Assembly: GCF_003148775.1 (NCBI RefSeq)
Contig: NZ_QGGW01000002.1
Location: 124,001-188,000, forward strand
Direction: 5' to 3'
Origin: Roseicyclus mahoneyensis
GTDB taxonomy: Bacteria; Pseudomonadota; Alphaproteobacteria; Rhodobacterales; Rhodobacteraceae
DNA length: 64,000 bases
The position numbers and the translations under genes were made by a program. The notes under the pieces are model-generated. The model had not been told where the DNA came from. It was given only the letters and a program-made list of their open reading frames with translations, and did no database searches. Of the stretch, positions 60,573-64,000 are shown in pieces; position 1 is the first letter of the stretch, and each line of letters begins with the position of its first letter.

Positions 60573-63500
60573 TCAGGTTTTCAGCACCCGGTAGATCGCC
60601 GGGATCACCAGCACGGTCAGGATCGTGGAACTGGCCAGACCGAACAGCAGCGACAGAGCGAGGCCCTGAAAGATCGGGTCACTCAGGATGATGATCGCGC
60701 CGAACATGGCGGCCAGCGCCGTCAGCAAGATCGGCTTGAACCGGATCGCGCCCGCCTCGATCAAGATGTCGATCTGGCTTTTGCCGGTGGTGTCGGCGTG
60801 GCGGATGAAATCGACCAGCAGGATCGAGTTGCGCACGATGATGCCCGCCAGCGCGATGAAGCCGATCATGGATGTGGCGCTGAAGGGTGCCGCCCAGAGC
60901 CAATGGCCCAGCATGATGCCCAGAAAGGTCAGCGGCACCGGCGTCAGCACGACGAGCGGCAGGCGGAACGACCCGAATTGCGCGACGACCAGCACATAGA
61001 TGCCCAAAAGCGCCACACCGAAGGCTGCGCCCATGTCGCGGAAGGTGACCCATGTCACCTCCCACTCGCCGTCCCACAAGATGGTGGGGGTGCTCTCGTC
61101 CGTTGGCTGGCCGTTCAGGCGTACTTCGGGGCGGGGGGTGTCGCCCCAATCGGCGGCCTCCAGCGCTTCGCCGACCGCGATGATGCCGTAAAGCGGCGCC
61201 TCGAACCGGCCTGCCAGTTCGGCCATCACCATCTCGGCGGGCCGTCCGTTGCGTCGGTAGATCATCGGGCTGGCGGTTTCCTCGACCACCCGCACCACAT
61301 CGCCCAGTTCCACGACGCCGCGCGCGCCGGGCAAGAGGTTGGCGGGAACCGGCGTGGACAGGAACGCCTCATCCAGCACGCGCTGGCCGCGATCCGGGCC
61401 GATCACGATGGCCAGCGGGTCACGGCCAAGGCCGCGATGGGAATAGCCCACCACGGTGCTGCCGTTCAGCGTGGCGATCGTGTTCAGCACATCGCCCTCG
61501 GCCACGCCGTGAAACTCAAGATCATCGGGCGAGATCAGCAGCCGAAGACGCGGCGCGGGCGTGGCGAAGGTGTCGTCGATGTCGACGATGAAATCGACGC
61601 TTTCGAAGGCCCTGCGCACTTCCTGCGCAACGGCGCGGCGGGTCTCAGTGTCGGGGCCATAGACCTCGGCCAGCAGGGTCGCCATGACCGGGGGGCCGGG
61701 GGGCGGTTCCACCGTTCGGATGCGCGTGCCCTCGGGCAGGGTCAGCGCGGTCAGACGGTCGCGCAGGTCCAGTGCGATTTCGTGGCTGGTGCGCTCACGC
61801 TCGCCCAGATTGATCTGCACATCGCCCATATGCGGCGACTGGCGCAGGAAGTAGTGGCGTACCAGCCCGTTGAAATTGAACGGCGCGGCGGTTCCGGCAT
61901 AGGTTTCGACCGACCGGACTTCGGGAAGGGACAGCGCCACCTCGGCCACGGCCCGCGCCACGGCATCGGTCGCGGCAAGCGACGCACCTTCGGGCAGATC
62001 GAAGACGACCGCCAGCTCGTCCTTGTTGTCATAGGGCAGCAGCTTGACGGTGACGTGTTGCGTGTAAAGCGCGGCGAGTGACCCGAAGGACAGCACCGTG
62101 ACCACGATCAGGAACAGGCCCGAGCGGGCTTTCGTCTTGAGGATCGGCCGCGCGACGGCGGTGTAGATGCGCCCCAGAAATCCGCCATGCGCGCCGTGAT
62201 CACCATGGATCGGCGCGTTTCCCGAGATTTTCAGCATCAGCCAGGGCGTGACCATGACGGCGATGAAAAAGGACAGGATCATCGCGGCCGAGGCCACGGC
62301 AGGGATCGGGCTCATGTAGGGGCCCATCAGGCCCGACACGAACAGCATCGGCAACAGGGCTGCCACCACGGTAAGCGTGGCGACGATGGTGGGGTTGCCC
62401 ACTTCGGCCACGCCGTCGATGGCGGCCTGAAGCTTGCTGCGCCCGTCCTTCATCGCCCAGTGCCGCGCGATGTTCTCGATCACCACGATGGCGTCGTCCA
62501 CAAGGATCCCGATGGAAAAGATCAGCGCGAACAGCGACACCCGGTTCAGCGTGTAGCCCATGGCCCATGCCGCAAACAGCGTCAGCAAGATCGTGACCGG
62601 GATCACGATGGCGACCACGATCGCCTCGCGCCAACCGATGGTGACCAGCGTCAGCGCCACGATGGACAGCGTGGCAAGGAACAGCTTGACCAGCAGCTTG
62701 TCGGCCTTGTGCTGCGCCGTGTCGCCGTAATCACGGGTGATGTCGACGGTCACGCTGTCGGGGATCAGGCTGCCCTGCAGCGCCGCGACGCGGGTCAGGA
62801 TCTCTTCGGCCACGGTCACGGCATTGGCGCCACCGCGCTTGGCGATCGCGAGCGTCACCGCCGGGCGGCGGTCAAGACTGCCATCCGCGGCGCGCGTCAC
62901 CTGCGTGACGACGTGATCGGCCATATCCTCGACGAAGGTGATGTCGGCGACATCGGCGACATAGACGGGGCGCTCATCGCGGGTGGTCAGCAGCAGGCCA
63001 CCGATTTCGGCTGGCGAGACAAGGCTTTGCCCTGCCAGCAACGCCACCTCCTGCCCGCCCTCGAACAACGTGCCGGCGTTCATCATCGTATTGGCGCCCG
63101 CGACCTTTTGGGCCAGTTGCTGGAGCGTGACACCATGCAGCGCAAGCCGTTCGGGGTCGGGGGTGACACGGATCGCCTCGGACGCCTCGCCGACGATATA
63201 GGTCAGGCCCACATCCTCGATCCGCTGGATCTGGCCCCGCAACTCGCGCGCGATATCGGAAAGCGCGTTTGCGCCAACTTCGGAACCGTCAGTGGCAGTC
63301 AGCGTCAGGGTGACGATGGCCACATCGTCGATCCCGCGCCCGATGATCAGCGGTTCGGGAATGCCTATGGGTATGCGGTCCATGTTGGCGCGGATGCGTT
63401 CATGCACCCGCAAGATGGCGGCATCCGAAGAGGTTCCGACATCAAAGCGCGCGGTCAGCATGGTCTGGTAGTCGCGCGTCTGGGAATAGACATGTTCCAC

Positions 63501-63770
63501 GTCGGCGATGGCGCGCAAGATGCCCTCAAGCGGCTCGGTGACAAGGTTGACCACGTCATCGGCCACCAGCCCCGGCGCTGCCACGAGAATGTTGACCATG
63601 GGAACCGAGATCTGCGGTTCCTCCTCGCGCGGGACGGACAGCAGCGCAATGACGCCCATCGCCAAAGCCGCCAGCATCAGAAGCGGCGTCAAGGGCGAGC
63701 GGATGAACCCCTTGGTCAGGTTGCCCGCAAGGCCAAGGCTGACGGGTTGCCCCGGTGTCGGCGCGCTCAT
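60573..63770 (-). CDS. RND-family efflux transporter permease (AcrB/MdtC type)
   Basis: 1065 residues. Twelve membrane helices in two blocks with large periplasmic loops. The proton-relay pair is present in GILVDDAIVVIENIARHWAMKDGRSKLQAAIDG (near residues 425-455). The C-terminal half repeats the pattern (ATSMIGFIALAGIIVRNSILLVDFI). The leader SVPREEEPQISVPMVNILVAAPGLVADDV is typical of the HAE-1/HME-like group of multidrug or cation exporters. It overlaps the adaptor gene by 4 bp. Converges with the CMD gene across 13 bp. Confidence 0.93.
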   Translation of the reverse strand: MSAPTPGQPVSLGLAGNLTKGFIRSPLTPLLMLAALAMGVIALLSVPREEEPQISVPMVNILVAAPGLVADDVVNLVTEPLEGILRAIADVEHVYSQTRDYQTMLTARFDVGTSSDAAILRVHERIRANMDRIPIGIPEPLIIGRGIDDVAIVTLTLTATDGSEVGANALSDIARELRGQIQRIEDVGLTYIVGEASEAIRVTPDPERLALHGVTLQQLAQKVAGANTMMNAGTLFEGGQEVALLAGQSLVSPAEIGGLLLTTRDERPVYVADVADITFVEDMADHVVTQVTRAADGSLDRRPAVTLAIAKRGGANAVTVAEEILTRVAALQGSLIPDSVTVDITRDYGDTAQHKADKLLVKLFLATLSIVALTLVTIGWREAIVVAIVIPVTILLTLFAAWAMGYTLNRVSLFALIFSIGILVDDAIVVIENIARHWAMKDGRSKLQAAIDGVAEVGNPTIVATLTVVAALLPMLFVSGLMGPYMSPIPAVASAAMILSFFIAVMVTPWLMLKISGNAPIHGDHGAHGGFLGRIYTAVARPILKTKARSGLFLIVVTVLSFGSLAALYTQHVTVKLLPYDNKDELAVVFDLPEGASLAATDAVARAVAEVALSLPEVRSVETYAGTAAPFNFNGLVRHYFLRQSPHMGDVQINLGERERTSHEIALDLRDRLTALTLPEGTRIRTVEPPPGPPVMATLLAEVYGPDTETRRAVAQEVRRAFESVDFIVDIDDTFATPAPRLRLLISPDDLEFHGVAEGDVLNTIATLNGSTVVGYSHRGLGRDPLAIVIGPDRGQRVLDEAFLSTPVPANLLPGARGVVELGDVVRVVEETASPMIYRRNGRPAEMVMAELAGRFEAPLYGIIAVGEALEAADWGDTPRPEVRLNGQPTDESTPTILWDGEWEVTWVTFRDMGAAFGVALLGIYVLVVAQFGSFRLPLVVLTPVPLTFLGIMLGHWLWAAPFSATSMIGFIALAGIIVRNSILLVDFIRHADTTGKSQIDILIEAGAIRFKPILLTALAAMFGAIIILSDPIFQGLALSLLFGLASSTILTVLVIPAIYRVLKT

Positions 63771-64000
63771 GGCACGATGACCATGGCACCGGCAGACACA
63801 CCGGCAAGGATCTCGACCATGAAGTGACCGTCAATATCATGACGCTCGCCGATCCGAACGACGACCTCACGCGGGTCGGTGTCCCCCACACGGATGTAGT
63901 CGAGGCCGAAGCGCTGTGTCAGCGCCGCCTCCGGCACAAGGATCGCGTCGCGGGTGCCAATCGGCAGGCGCACCAGCACACGGGCGTTGACGAAACGGGC
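63767..64000 (-). CDS. RND efflux periplasmic adaptor (MFP/HlyD), C-terminal part
   Basis: The last 77 residues of a membrane-fusion protein: VNARVLVRLPIGTRDAILVPEAALTQRFGLDYIRV and VRIGERHDIDGHFMVEILAGVSAGAMVIVP, the beta-barrel and membrane-proximal domains of MFP adaptors. The 5' part lies beyond the window. It overlaps the RND permease start by 4 bp (ATGA) and links the pump to an outer-membrane channel. Confidence 0.85.
   Translation of the reverse strand, partial: ARFVNARVLVRLPIGTRDAILVPEAALTQRFGLDYIRVGDTDPREVVVRIGERHDIDGHFMVEILAGVSAGAMVIVP

Noticed and set aside
62187-63827. Plus-strand open frame of 546 codons
   Set aside because: Antisense to the RND permease; low-complexity His/Arg/Asp composition typical of a shadow frame.
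1-64000. CRISPR arrays, phage modules, restriction-modification or toxin-antitoxin systems
   Set aside because: Looked for regular repeats and family motifs; none found. The 'holin-like' protein at 17903 belongs to a stress operon, not to a phage.

Overview
The window is high-GC DNA (about two thirds G+C by eye) with tightly packed operons. It most resembles an alphaproteobacterium of the Rhodobacterales (roseobacter) type. The evidence is the gene mix: a TctABC carboxylate transporter, a cyclic beta-1,2-glucan synthase, an EcfG-like ECF sigma factor and repeated GGAAC-N16/17-CGTT promoters typical of the alphaproteobacterial general stress response. No rRNA, CRISPR array or prophage was seen. 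One tRNA 3' fragment and several decayed IS3 fragments mark old insertion points.

Layout. 1-6.5 kb: a divergent sugar ABC transporter locus (binding protein and two permeases on +; ATPase, PHP phosphoesterase and a phosphodiester glycosidase on -). 6.5-7.2 kb: IS3-family debris. 7.6-8.1 kb: a pyridoxamine-oxidase-fold stress protein. 8.2-17.1 kb: a respiratory locus on -, most of it joined by 4-bp ATGA overlaps, encoding a triheme cytochrome c, a Tat-exported small subunit, a GMC dehydrogenase with a cysteine motif, CtaG, a CopD-like membrane protein, CoxII and a fused CoxI-CoxIII. A DUF2231 gene lies inside it on the opposite strand.

17.3-47.5 kb: a long general-stress region. It holds envelope stress proteins (holin-like, DUF3618), catalase HPII, an RHH regulator with a PHB-depolymerase-like esterase, GlsB, CsbD, a phospholipase D-like enzyme, YrhK, the 2841-residue NdvB glucan synthase, two PRC-barrel proteins, a second esterase broken at a G10 tract, a 1435-residue CheB-CheR-PAS-kinase-REC-REC-HTH protein, tiny membrane proteins, a YciE-like ferritin-fold protein and an ECF sigma factor. 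Six strong and two weaker EcfG-type promoters sit in front of genes here and at 8.1 kb, so much of it probably forms one regulon, possibly served by the local sigma factor.

48-53.7 kb: a clearly lower-GC island with a five-gene operon (VOC, SnoaL-ankyrin fusion, cholesterol-oxidase-like GMC flavoenzyme, EthD-like, SnoaL-like). It is bounded on the right by an IS3 remnant and a tRNA 3' fragment and looks horizontally acquired. It is the best candidate here for an undescribed pathway. 53.7-60.6 kb: a type III CoA-transferase and HMG-CoA-lyase-family pair divergent from TctC-TctB-TctA, a LysR regulator and a carboxymuconolactone-decarboxylase-like protein, likely a carboxylate uptake and CoA-dependent cleavage pathway. 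60.6-64 kb: an RND efflux pump and the 3' part of its adaptor gene, which runs off the window.
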